Shown here: positions 24,372 through 37,700 of the stretch, one piece after another
Position numbering within the stretch: the first letter of the stretch is position 1
Layout of the letters: each line of letters begins with the position of its first letter
Origin: Saxidomus purpurata
Taxonomy: Eukaryota > Mollusca > Bivalvia > Venerida > Veneridae
DNA: 64,000 nt
Reading direction: 5' to 3'
NCBI GenBank assembly: GCA_022818135.1
Contig: JAFMSR010000019.1
Coordinates: 29,022,993-29,086,992 of the forward strand
The notes under the pieces: model-generated
Seen by the model: only the letters and a program-made list of their open reading frames with translations
Told to the model about the DNA's origin: nothing
Databases searched by the model: none
Program-made: the position numbers and the translations under genes

Positions 24372-25522
24372 TCCTTCCATTGTATAAATATATGTTACTA
24401 TTTGATACGTGGCAGATAGCCCAAGGATTACATATAGAAAACTTTGATTGTGTTGTGTTTTCGTTACGTATATATATATTTAGGCAATTACAAATAGAAA
24501 ACTCATATAGTGTCATTTATTTTCATTTTATTTATAATTTTCTTATTCCGGCATATCGTTTAATGTTTTTCATATATAAATATACATACAGATACATGCA
24601 TAATTTGCACAGTCCCATAACTCATTCAAAAATTTATGAATGGAAAAATCCTGCCTATATGCACAACTACACTTTCTACCAAGTTTCAGTATGTACGATG
24701 AATTGCGCGGCTAAACGTTTGTGACAGATATGTTTATTTTGTAATCTAATTAATTGTTGGAATATACCTCCAATCTCATCAGATTTGGTAAATTTTAAAG
24801 AAATGGTTAAGATTTGACACAAAATTGTTTCAAATATTCATGTCTATTTGATGTCCACTTTATTCCGATAAAATGAAGTTGTTCAACCATGTTTCAGACT
24901 CAGAATAGAAAATAACTAGACATTCTAGATATAGGTACAATGTACGCGTAAATATACTTTCAACATGATGTGGAACATGTTATTTTTAAATCTTTAACCA
25001 TATTGTAAAATGATTCAATTTTATATTATTTCATTATATTGCAATAAGAATGTGCATGCATTGTACAATTTGCGTAAAATTGATACCAATAACAGTACAT
25101 GTAATAACCGGCACGAATGAATTACAACACTATAGGAAGCTTTGTTTTATATTTGAAGGCCTTTGAACATAACTATTAACTAGATTTATAGTACAGAAGA
25201 TAACATCCAACCCCAAAAAACGGGCGAATGTTATATTTGTTTGTTTTCGAAATGAATCTTTAAAACTTTTAAAGTCATGTCCAAACTTTATAAGTTTGTG
25301 TTGAAATGAAAAGTAGACAGAAAGTTATGATTATGTCTAAAGAAAATTCGTGTTCATAAAAACACACGGACAGAAGTAGGTTCAGGTTGGGGCCATGTCT
25401 CACAAAAATTTGTATCGATATAAAAACATATACATAAGCAGGTTCCGGCTAAGGTTATGTTACACTAAATTATATAAAAAATATACATACAGAAACAAAT
25501 TAAACTAAGGAGTATGCCTCAC
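24372..25522. other. Intronic or intergenic, no exon found
   Basis: I looked on the minus strand for the vWD, sushi or membrane exons expected after AMOP and found none. The AMOP exon at 25523 ends with a clear donor, so transcription must continue through here. Confidence 0.45.
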
Positions 25523-25733
25523 CAAAATTATACGGCGATTTTCTGTAACAACTTCCAATCGGTCTTAAATCGTAAAAAAGGTTGCAGTAATCTGACGATT
25601 CACAGCATGATGTTTTTGGATTTTCATCGTTTAATGTGTGCTCTAACGGATGCCGTTTACTGTACAGCTGGAAACCACCTGCATATGGCCGTTCGTAAAC
25701 CCAGAGCCAAGTTTTCAAATCATAACAACATGA
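25523..25733 (-). CDS. Receptor exon 31: AMOP, second half
   Basis: Starts in phase 0 after TTTCAG, ends in phase 1 before GTGAGG. Begins S-C-C-Y-D, the hallmark end of the AMOP core, then continues with a C-C-E-S-S-D-Y-C and R-P-x-x-S-C-Y stretch that in this family leads into the vWD domain. This is the last exon I can see. Confidence 0.85.
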
Positions 25734-28700
25734 CTGAAACCGAAGAATAAGAATTTGAAATAAATGCGGATAAGGGTATAAGCGTTGCGTTGCATCAAAT
25801 ACTAGTATACGTACATAGATGCTGCTTACTTTAATGTTTTAAAACCTCAATTACAGATTAAATGTGTGACAGATTTTCATTTCTCGTCGCATTTTTATCG
25901 GTATTCAATATAGAATTATTTATATAATATCGTTATATGGAAAATATAGGTAGCTGCAAAAATCAAAACTAATTTGAAATTACATATGTTTCAAGACATT
26001 TTGGATAAACAAAGATTTTGTTTTATCAATTTGGAAAGCCAGTTAAAATGAACAAACCTTTCCATAATGCCCAAAATTCCCAACATGAAGCATATCCACG
26101 CAAGCGTACTTTATGTCTGTCCGCCGTGTTTGGAAAATAATTTGCCAGAACCAAGGATCGAATCTTGAGAGCCGTATATCGCAAGGACATTCTGGTGTTA
26201 AACTTGCAATGTAGTCAAGACGCTTCTTGTTTTCAACGTTTTTGTTATACCATTTGATACAGTCGACCGCTGGATTTTCCGTGATTTTGCCTTGTGTATT
26301 GAGTGATTTGAATATTAATCCTGCAACCACTTCTGCAAGAAAAAGAAACGCATGAACGATTTGTGTAAGATTAATAATGTTAATACATACAGCAAACAAT
26401 GTGACCTTTTACTAATTTCTATCAATATCTTACGAGCAAATATGTTCTTAAAAACAGTTTAATATATCGCAATTATCAAGTTAAAGATATTAGTTTTGAA
26501 TTGGCGAATTACCTGGTTTGTCTGACGATATTGTAAGCGGTGCATCTAAGCGCAGGACAGCATTGGAAAAGGAATATGCATTTGTATATGTCAGTGAGTG
26601 AGATGTGAAACCGACCCACACCGGCAGATTGTTTGAGAGATTGTATACCCATTCCATTAATCCATTCCCGTAGATGTAAAATACGTAAGTATACTTTCCA
26701 TCAGTTACGAGTACTACTTGAAACGTTGATGACTGTAAACATGTAAATGTGCTTATCCAATAGCGGTATTGAAACATGTATTACGTAACATGTAACGCAA
26801 ATCCGTTTCAAGTAGAGCATCTTAAGCACTATTGACATACTATCGTATATTTATAACGAGGTAAATATTACTAATGTATTTCAAATTATCTTTCAGAAGT
26901 GTTTAAATAAAATACATTTTGAATTTCATTTAAAAACAATGTACCCTCCTATTGAGTTTTTTATTTGCCACAAAGGACACATTAAGGCTACCTAAAGCGA
27001 AAATCATCTCAACATTAAAAAATCAATTTGCGAGGGTTAAACATTATACATGTTTATGGTTATTTCTTCTTACCTTTGATTTGTCAAAACCAGTTCCTGT
27101 CGCTTTCATTTCAGACCAAGTTGCAATTAAAACAAAACTGGCATCAAATGAATCCAGATCCTCATTTTTCTTAACTATATTCTCTACGAATAAAATCAAA
27201 GCTGCATCATCCTTCATCTTGTCATGTGTGTTCAGAATATCGTATTTTCTGTACCATACTGACCCAGATTTAGCTCCGGAAATTGGTCCGTACAATGGCG
27301 CAATTATTACTCTTTTTTGGTCAGTGGTCGATGAAAATGTGCTGTATGTTGGAGGTGTTGGGTTAGTGTACGGGGAATCAAAGCTTAGAAATCCAAACAC
27401 GCACACCTATAACGGTAAGTTTCATATTTATTTACATTGTAAAATGATACGAAGGACTAAAATAAATGACAGCTTCATAATATTTTGTTTCTTTTTATTG
27501 CTCAATTAGCTTCCTAAAAACTGATAGTACAGTAATTGGGTTTAAAAGACTATTAAAGATATTTCTCAAAATTAATCATAAACACAATTGCCCAAACCAG
27601 AAAGTAAACAAAGACATTAAATTGATGATATACAACATATAAGTAAAAAATGTAACAGTACTTCGATCATGAAACTTACATCAATTTAAACGTTTGGTGT
27701 TACTGGATCATGGAGACGAATTGCAATTTCAAGTCTAAATGTAAACTGTAATGCAGACCTATCATCTGTTAACATCAAACATTAAAATACTCACATATAA
27801 GTCAGTGTGAAATTCTTCAAAGATAGGAAATCCTGGTTCAAACGATATTTTTGGTCCACAAACATTGTTCTTTGGTACAGAGACATCCCCTTCAGCAACA
27901 CCAAACGACATAAGTGGCACTGTAAAGACAGAGGTATAAAGTAGTTCACATGCAACTGTGATACATTTTTAGGGGAATATCAGTGCTTTTGGTGAAGGAT
28001 AGAATTTCAAACTTTGTTCTACTTATTTAAAAGTTACGATTTCCTCATCAGCTGACTACGCGGAGTATAAACGTCTCTCAACGATGAATCATGTTTAAAG
28101 AAGACAATACATGACAAATAACTTTGGCGTTATTTCAATCTTTGAAATGCGTACATGCTCAAAATACTTATTTGCAAAATTGAAAATTCAACTCGGAGGA
28201 CTATATTCAAATGTCTAGCCTTGATAAGTAGGGGATAGACTAGATATAAGAGATATGTAAAGCATAAACAAATACAATGTACTTACTGACATCGCATTTC
28301 TTTGTACGACTGTCATAAATGCCAGTGACGCATGTACAGACAGAGTGTATGCACCTTGAATCGTCCATCAAACAGTATGTTTCATCAATACAATGTTCTC
28401 CAACCGCAGCTACAATGACGCTTTAAGTTTGTCTTAACAGTTTAAAGGTAACAAATATTTGGGCAAAGCATTAGTACGATTTAATGACAATCAAATTATT
28501 ATTATGCTTAGTAATAATGGTTTACGTGTAGTACACATGTTAAACAAAGATAAACTAGATGTGTAAATATTACAATTTCTGAACAATATATCAATATAGA
28601 ATGTCCTTTCTTATATAAGTTGCACATTTTAAATGAACCTCAGAGTTCCTTGCATATTTATATAATCAAAAGACAAAGTTTCACAGTTTAAGTATAAAAT

Positions 28701-31700
28701 AATAAACACCATTTCAGTATCCATTCCCTTTAAGAGGGAAGTCATGTTTTCACTGTTACGTCTTCAACACTGTTTTTTCTTTTAAACTCACATTTTTTAA
28801 CACAAGTCGGAGGCTCGTTACTCCAGTCTCCATTTTCTCCACATATGGTCGTTTCTTTACCGACGAGTAAATAACCTTCACTGCAGCTGAATACAATTTC
28901 AGAATTGTACGTCGTTCCAAATTTACCTTCCATATACCCAGCATCAGGCACAGTCAGACTTCCACAATCTGGGAGAAATTCACTTTTAAGTTTATCACAT
29001 ATAGATACATAAAATTATCTAGATTTTTCTTCAGACGTACCTGTACTGAAATGTTATAAGAAATGAATAAAATCATGTAGTATTTTGATAGTTTGTCTTT
29101 TAGTCTGATGAAAAATGGATCCAGTTATGCTACTTTATAGGTGTACTGGAATTTTGCACTCATGCAGGTTTTGATTTATTTATGTCATAGTCAAACATCT
29201 GCCTTTTATTTGACCGAACTTATATTTGCAAGCATCAACAATCGGATTTCGTTTTTGTTTACAAATGTGTTGCTGTACTGCTCGACCAAACTAATCAGTC
29301 GTTGATTAACAAAATTTGTACATGTACATAACGGTTTATCGGTAATTAATGACATGTATGTAAAGTTGTAGACATTATGATTATTTTTAATTGTTATTTG
29401 TTTCGAAGTTAAAATTTCATGGATCATCGGATTCCACTTTTAAATAAAATCTAAAGCAGACTCACCCACTATTTCACATTTAGGCGTGTCGCTCCAGATA
29501 CCGCCGTCAATACATGTAATTAGATTGTCTCCAAGCAGGTCATGTCCTTCATCACACTTGATTACAGCATAATTTCCGAACTCGTATTTACCAAGCTTAT
29601 CAGTTTCAGACACTTTTCCATTATCAGGTGTAGGGTCTTCGCAGACTATGCAACGATTATAAACGACAGGTTTAACTTTTTTGTAATAAATGATAGAAAA
29701 CAGAAGTGACAATGCCATGTAATGCACAAGGACACATGTACATAAAAACCTTTTCACAGATTTCGAGAAGTGCGTAAAATTGCTCGTTTTGCTTTAAAAG
29801 GCATGTTTGATATAATGTTAGTGAACTTGTTGAATAAATCCATAGAACGGTGCTCATGCATTTGTAAATATGAAAAAAAACCCCAAGTTTCATGGTTGCG
29901 TTTATAAAGTTGTTAAGCATATGCATCCTATATAAGGCAAGTACATAAACAAATTAAAATTTATTGCGACATATTAATGTATATCATGAAGCAGGAAATG
30001 ATATCACAACATCCCATCAGTTACATAAACATAATAGAGAAAGTATGAATATTATCTGTTTTACCATTCGTTCAGGGTTTGCCTACCTTGTACAATGCAG
30101 GACGCCGAGTAGTTCCACGAAGCACCTTTTGCTGAGGCTGAACATATACCAATAGATGAACCAATTAAACCGAAACCTTCATCACACTCAATGGTGGCAA
30201 TAGCACCGACTGTTGTTCCAAGAGAGTCGTTAACATTTCCATTTGCGATAGATAACTTGCCACAGTCTAAAACACAATAAACACAATTCAGGGATATTGA
30301 TCAAGGCAAATATCATTTCCTATTTAATGTAAACAGACATTTTTTCCATATAAATGACTTATTTCAAGAGTATCATCTGTTAGGCTAACTACTGAAAGGT
30401 CAAATCCAAATCTCATTTCACGAATCACACTTACAAGTATAATTCTAAAATAATCATTTATTCGTACATCCAATTAACAATAATAATAGAACAATTAATT
30501 GGATGTGCATTACCTGTCACATCACAGACAGGACTATCTGTCCAGGTTCCGTCTTCCTGACAAATGATCGTAGAGTTTCCAGTTATGTTATATCCAGGAT
30601 CACATGTTATTTCAACAGCAGAGTTGTATGTTGTTTGAGAACTATTTGCAGATGCCTTATAGGGAATGGGATCACCGCAATCTAGAACAGATTGACCAAA
30701 ATTTAATATTTAGTACTTTTCTGTTGTTTTTGTTTCGATAGCAAATGCAATTGAAAACCAACAATTTTTTAAAAACTATCATGAAAAATGAATTATAATT
30801 ACTTTACTTAAGTTTTATAGATAGAAAACCTGAAGCAATTTGGCATCTTAAATCAATTACCTACCGACAAGTTCACAGGTCGGGATCGATTCCCAGTTTC
30901 CGTTTGAAAGACATGATACAGCTTGGTTACCAATGGTATCGTATCCAGTCCAACAATTGATGGAGATTGTCTCCCCATATGTTGTCTTGTCATTTGGCAG
31001 GTTTATGTCAGCAAATTCTGGACGGCTTGGGTCGCCACAATCTATATAAAAGTCAGTTGGTGTAGGTAAAAAAGCTACATGTACTTTACAATCCTGTTTG
31101 AGATGTTTTCTGGTTGTTTCCTAGCTCTTAACACATTTCAGAAACTCAATAATTTCCTGTTAATAAAATTTATTATATGCAGACAATGATAATCATGTTC
31201 AGTGTGATTCCTTAGGTGATGTTTTTGAGCAACACATCATGAAAGTAGCAACTAAGATATTGAAACATACTTGGCCTTATTGATTATATTTACCTATTAT
31301 ATTACAGATGGTATTGTCTGTCCACACTTCGTTAGTTTGACAAGTTACGATGGCATCACCAGACATATTATACCCTTCGTCACAAGAGATATACACAACC
31401 GTTCCAAAACCATTTCCTATCGAAGACGCGTTACTAGAGCCATGTTCGGGGGTTGGATCCCCACAGTCTAAAGGATATACATTGTACTAAGGTCATTATG
31501 ATTTATTATTATGTAATGATATCAAGATATCAGGTGGAAGGAACCTATCTTTGACTCTTCTTTTTTCTAAAGCTAATGTTTATTTTCTTTGCATTTTTAA
31601 ATTGATATCAGAATAAATGATAAACAAATATTGTTACCATAGACAAGATCCCAACACACGCTATATGAAAATAAGCAAGGATATATGATAATACATGTGC

Positions 31701-34700
31701 AGTTGATTTTGTTGAAAATATAGAATTCAATTCTTCATAATCTAGTTTTGAGATTTAGGGCTTATAGCTCCGGTTTTAAGGAAAATCTGGAATAATCAGC
31801 TTTATGTCATGCTTTTTAAACACATTTATATCCATGTACGCCGTGGTACGTACCAATGACTTCACACATTGGCTTGTCATTCCAAGCACCAGTGGCTTGA
31901 CATGTTATCACTTGTTCACCAACTAACTTAAACTCTTCATTGCATGTGACCTCAATCACGGCACCATAGTTGGTAGAGGACGAGTTCACATATCCATTTT
32001 CTGGTTTCGGATCTCCGCAATCTACAAGATGAAATAATCGAACGTGTGCTTGTTATTTACCTATTTCTTATTGCGTATAATCTGTTCGGCGCACATTTAA
32101 AGTTTTCAATTATAAAACGTTGATATTACAAAGATGTACTTCGCATTCAATATACAAATAATAATCGACAAATGAAAATTAAAACGAGGGCGATTAAAAT
32201 ATACAATTAGTCAATCGGAAAAAATATTCTGATGCTGAACCTATTTATTGTACATCAATTTCAATGTCGATTCCTTGCAACTTTAAACATACGTTCAATC
32301 CCGGAGCATGTACTGGTTAGAAGTTTTCGTCCGCAAATATAAAAAGTCGACTTGATGTTGCATTAGATGCAGTAACTTTAGATCGTTTATTAGTACCGGG
32401 CATATGTTTGAATATACTTCGTGTAACTTTTTTTTATATATGTGCTATTTACAGTCGCTTTTTCAAATATTATTGTAATATAATTTTTTTTTCATAAAAG
32501 TGTCTCAGTATCTTTCGCTATATACAAATGTATATATATATAGATATGGTTTAATATTGTACCGGTGCAGTTTACAGAAATATCGTCGGTATGGTAGCAG
32601 TTATCATATGTCTTGTAGGTGCAGTTATTAATGTCTATTGCGTCATCACTGCAACTGATATCATCTACAAATATCGGCCCAGTGCCCTCTCCGTAATGTG
32701 CTCCAGGGAAAAATGTAACAGCAGGTCTACCAATTCATAGTCGTATAATATTGTTATTATTTCAATAAATTTAAGAATTGTCAGCTTCGTTTGCAATCTT
32801 ACATTTAAAAGTTTCTTAGTATAAATAAATACATGTACATTATCTGACAAATTGTAGTTAAAATCATTTACATTAATATATAAATCATAGTTGAAATACA
32901 TTGTGTTGTAGCTGTACATACGGGTATCCAATCATGTTACATATAACGTCTGCCTCTGCTATTCCAAAAGAATCATCACATATTGTTCCCCAGACACCAA
33001 GCGATTTTATCTCAACCCGACCATTGGTTTTAGTTGGACCATCAGTCAGTTTGATATCAGTAACATTCAACGGATAGCCTAACAAAAGAACAATTATCCT
33101 TTAATAGATATTCATGTGTTATATAACGATCATTCTTAGTTTACTTTAAACAATTCACGAGATAGAAGACAGTTTGAAAAAATGTTTATGTTACTGTCGA
33201 AACATTCATCATAGTATCAAAAGACGTTGCAAATGAGAGTGTATTTCTACTTAAGCATGCACATTCATAATTGAGAAGAAACAAATTATCTTCGTATCCT
33301 ATCTATAGTATTTCTTGACTTTAGATAATTTCACTAAAGTTTATTTGCGACAAACAAAAAGAAAAAAACAGAAGAAACACAAATATGTGACATATAATTC
33401 ACATACTATATTCTTGGCATTCTCCGTCCTTTATCCAGGTTTGTGTACTGTTATCGCAAGTCAATTCAAGTGTTCCAACATACGTTTTATAGTATGTGCA
33501 GTCAGCATACAAAGTTGTACCGTTATATGTAAAGTATCCAGCATCCCAATAGGAAATGTCAGGTTGACCACATTCTACAATATGGTCAAAATTCAAGCTG
33601 TTAACACAACTATTCATGAGGTTTGAAAGTAAACTGCAAATCAAATATGCAAATGACCTAGTAGCTGCAAGTAATGCACGATATAACATGTTAAACGATG
33701 TACCTGACATCAAAGTTGACAGAGAAACATTTTACAGAAGAGAAATCCTTACCATATCTAGTTTGATGCGAAAGTAATCTAATATACAAATCTTCCATAA
33801 TATATCCGTAAGACGGCACATTAAAAGCATTTCCAATTTATTTAAATGCAAGCCCTCTTATTACCTCTTGCCTGTTCCACATCTCTTTCGTACACGTCTT
33901 AAAGAGGAAGTGTTTCAAAGCAAAGTATGCACACTCAAGTGAAAACAAAAGAAAAACATTTGTTTTGTGACAAGCCACAAATACAAATGAAATAGAAAAT
34001 ACTTAATTAAATAATGTTCATAATTTTGTGTCACAGACTAACCACAGCATAATGGTATAACTATATACAATTTTCGGAACGTAACAGTTGTCACAATGTG
34101 CGTATATCGTGCTATATCGATGTTGCATTCAGTCGAGAATCGGTTCACCAAGTGTGTACATCTACGCAAAGAAAGCTGATTTCACATCATATTATTTCAA
34201 TTGTTAGTGTAGTAACGGGGGAGAATAACTGCTAATACGGCATTCTCTAAAATACAGTATACAAGTATGCTTGATCGATGGGTGGGTGTGTGGGGGGATC
34301 GGGGAGTATGATCTTACCAAGTTGATTATTGGTTAGGTGAAAATAGTACGAAGAATCAACGACATATTTTACAAAATAAGTTAATGTCCAAGCAAACATG
34401 GATGATCATAAGTATTGTTACCTTCGTGTTTATAATTATCCTCTTAAAACTCCCGAATTGATTTAAATCTATGAATGGAACTGCCTTATTTGAATTGTAT
34501 TTCCGTTCGTTGGCATCACGGACCTATATAGACAGTGTGTATATAGGTTTACTGTGAATGTTTTTCGCACCTATGAAAACGGTGGCTCTTTAAAATTGTA
34601 TTGCTAAGGTACGAAGCCTCTTATTGATCTGATTCTTAATGTCTGATAAAAAAACCCTTATGACAATTTATTGTAAAAGTAAACGTATAACGTGTATTCC

Positions 34701-37700
34701 GTATATTGTGTAGCGTGCACTTCGTATATCGCGTTTATCGTGTATCGTTCTGAATCGCTTATCGAATATTTACCGTACGTGCAACGTGCGTATATCGTGC
34801 GTACATCGTGCGTGTATCATGCGCTCCGTGTGACAACTGTTACGCTCTGACTATTGTGCCCACCGTTGCAGACAATTGAAACGTCCTGATCATGTTTGCA
34901 TTCATTGAGGAACAAATATTGACAGCTGTTTAGGTCTGCGTCACTATTATCACAAAAGAGTTGGTCGATGAATATTGGTCCACTTCCTTCTCCATATAAA
35001 GCCCCGGTGAAAACTCGGACAGCTCTAAAAAGAAGAAATAAATGCTTGTAAAGCGCAGACATGGCATTTAATTTAAACCTATACGCTTAGGTTAATTTAT
35101 TTGCATTAGGGTATATGATGACAACGAAGAACAATGTTTATTTAAGATAAGTTAAGGATACACACAGTAAGGCAAGCACAATTAAATATGGAAATAATTT
35201 TGAATTGTACCACACGATACTAAACTTGATATATCGTTGCTTAATAGCTTGTTAAAGTATCAGTTTATTTAACAAAGCGTTGTACTTTAGATCGTAAAAA
35301 ATACATTTGATCTACATAAATACACGTGTTTTTTTTATAAATATGCGTTTAACTCTTTATTTCGTGTTTAAGAATGCTACTAGGCATTCTAGTCTCCATC
35401 AGTACATCTAATCTTTTAAATACTATTGCTGATATTGTAATAAGTACGTTTAATAAACTTCACACAAAAAGTTATTAATGAGATGTCGTGTTTGTTAATG
35501 TTGAAACATCTAACCTTAGTCCAAGTAGTCCACAAAATAAGTCTGCATTCTTAATATTGAAGTTTTCATCACAAATGGTTCCCCATGTGTCACCCACTTT
35601 GATTTCTGCACGTCCATCAAACGGACCGGTTCCATTTTCAAGTCTTCCCTCTGTTATGTTCAGAGCAGGCCCTGAAAGAATGATTGGTGGTAAAGAATTT
35701 GAAATACCAGCATTTTCGAAGATATTGCTAAAGTATAACTGTCGCTTGTCCTGTCCGTATTGGATAGTTGACATAAACGACGCATTCCTTTAATGTTTTC
35801 TTTCTCAAATTAAGAAGCAAAATTCTTTAACAATCGTTCTTATTACTTTTTCGTTTACAGAAATGAAAGAAAATATCTTGAACATTGAAGAGTTTGGCAT
35901 AGGTTACAATGCTAATTAGATATGTTGGAGTGCATACAGCATTACAGCTGAAACAGATACTGAGTAAAGCAAGAAAGAGCTTGTGTGCAAACGTTTATAT
36001 TCTTGCACCTAAGACGCGCAGTCATTGATAACATTAAACTTAATTTTTAGGCAGAATTTATCATAAGGAAGATCAGTAACTGATTTCAGAGATGCTGAAG
36101 ATGCCTAAATATACACAAAAATGTGCTCATGAAAACGTTTTAACATGTCTCCTGGCTATTTCAATAATCTTTTATAACTCTGATATAATTCCAGCTCATA
36201 AAGGTATGGATCAATCCTGCCAGATATGGTGTTTAAATATTATATCTATACATTATATTTTAAAGACTTCTTCTTGAAAAACGTACATATACCTTGCTTC
36301 AAATTCCAGCCACCACACCAACAGAAGAAATGTACAAAAAAGGCTTATCATACAACTATGATAATAGGCAGCAGACAGGGTAATGTTTACAATACAGCTC
36401 GAACACAAAACGTAACATGACTATAATTTTGACAGGAGCAGCAACATGTGCGACTAAAGTCGTCTTAACATTCCATAGAGCTGTAACTAACATATTCATA
36501 GTCTCATACACAGTTTTTACAAAAAAAAACTGAACGATTACATATATATGTATGTATTTCATTAAATGTATGCATGTTCTGGATGTGACACAAATAAAAT
36601 GTTATAATAATGAAAACATTTATAAATGTCATGCGGCTTGTGCAAAAGTAAAAGCTTACAAACAAAGGCGTTAACATAATATAAACTGCGTAAAGAAAAT
36701 TGAAATACATTTTATATAAAATATGATTTCAATTTGTTCAATAATACCTAGATGCAAAATGTATCTATATATTTACCATAACACACAACTGAGACGTCTT
36801 CATTATGATTGATGTTGTAATGGTTATCAACAGAATATCTGCATTGATTGATATGTGTCTCTGATCCGGCACAGTCGAGACGATCAATGTAAATAGGTCC
36901 AGTGCCTTGTCCATACCTTGCTCCCTGGGCATACGTTCTTAAACTAGTAACATAAAACACTGTTATTATATTGAATATTATGACAAAGACGGCTTCTGCT
37001 AAGAAAATGCTTTGTTTGGTTTGGTTTATACTCACCTTTGAGACGATGATGGTATACATGTACGAATCATTTTTTATATTTACTCATACAAAAAGGTTCG
37101 TAGCAGTACTACGTTCAATGCACAATAAAAATATGCTTATTTGAATTTGAGTCTATATAATGCTTTCCGATTTGCCAAAAAAAAACGGTTCACTATTGAC
37201 TTTATTCTAGAAAATTCTACAATATAGAATAAAGTTATACAATAATTGGTAAAATTCAATTTAATAGAGTCAAGCGGATTGGACTGAGTACATTTTTATC
37301 ATACTTAAAGTTAACAAAAAAACTGACAATTGAGAACATCAATGCCTTTGACTTTGTGTTTTCAGTTATAAGCATCAATATCATTTATAGCTCTTACTGT
37401 ATGCCGCAATACTCTATAATATTTTATAACTCTCTGTTTTGTCCTTGAGAAAATACATTTTAAATCATATACTGCACTGCAATATGATTAATAAAAAAGG
37501 TAAAGACAATAAGCTTGATCATTCGTTCTTACTCTACTCCGAGCATCCGACAAATAACCCTTGCTTCGTTCGTATAAACGTAATTATCTGCAACTGTTCC
37601 CCATGTACCATTGACTTCTAATTCTACTCGTCCATGGAAAGGACCAAGTGTTCCGGCTAGTCGTATGCCTGTTATGTTCAGTTGATATCCTGTAAAAAGA

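Noticed and set aside
23778..24516. Frames of about 200 codons across the first N run (and likewise 58282-58863 across the second).
   Set aside because: They exist only because N bases are read as open codons.
36356..36710. Cys-containing minus-strand frames between SRCR5 and SRCR6 that might be an extra exon.
   Set aside because: No AG/GT borders with 1-1 phase, no SRCR or CCP motif, and SRCR5 already joins SRCR6 in phase.
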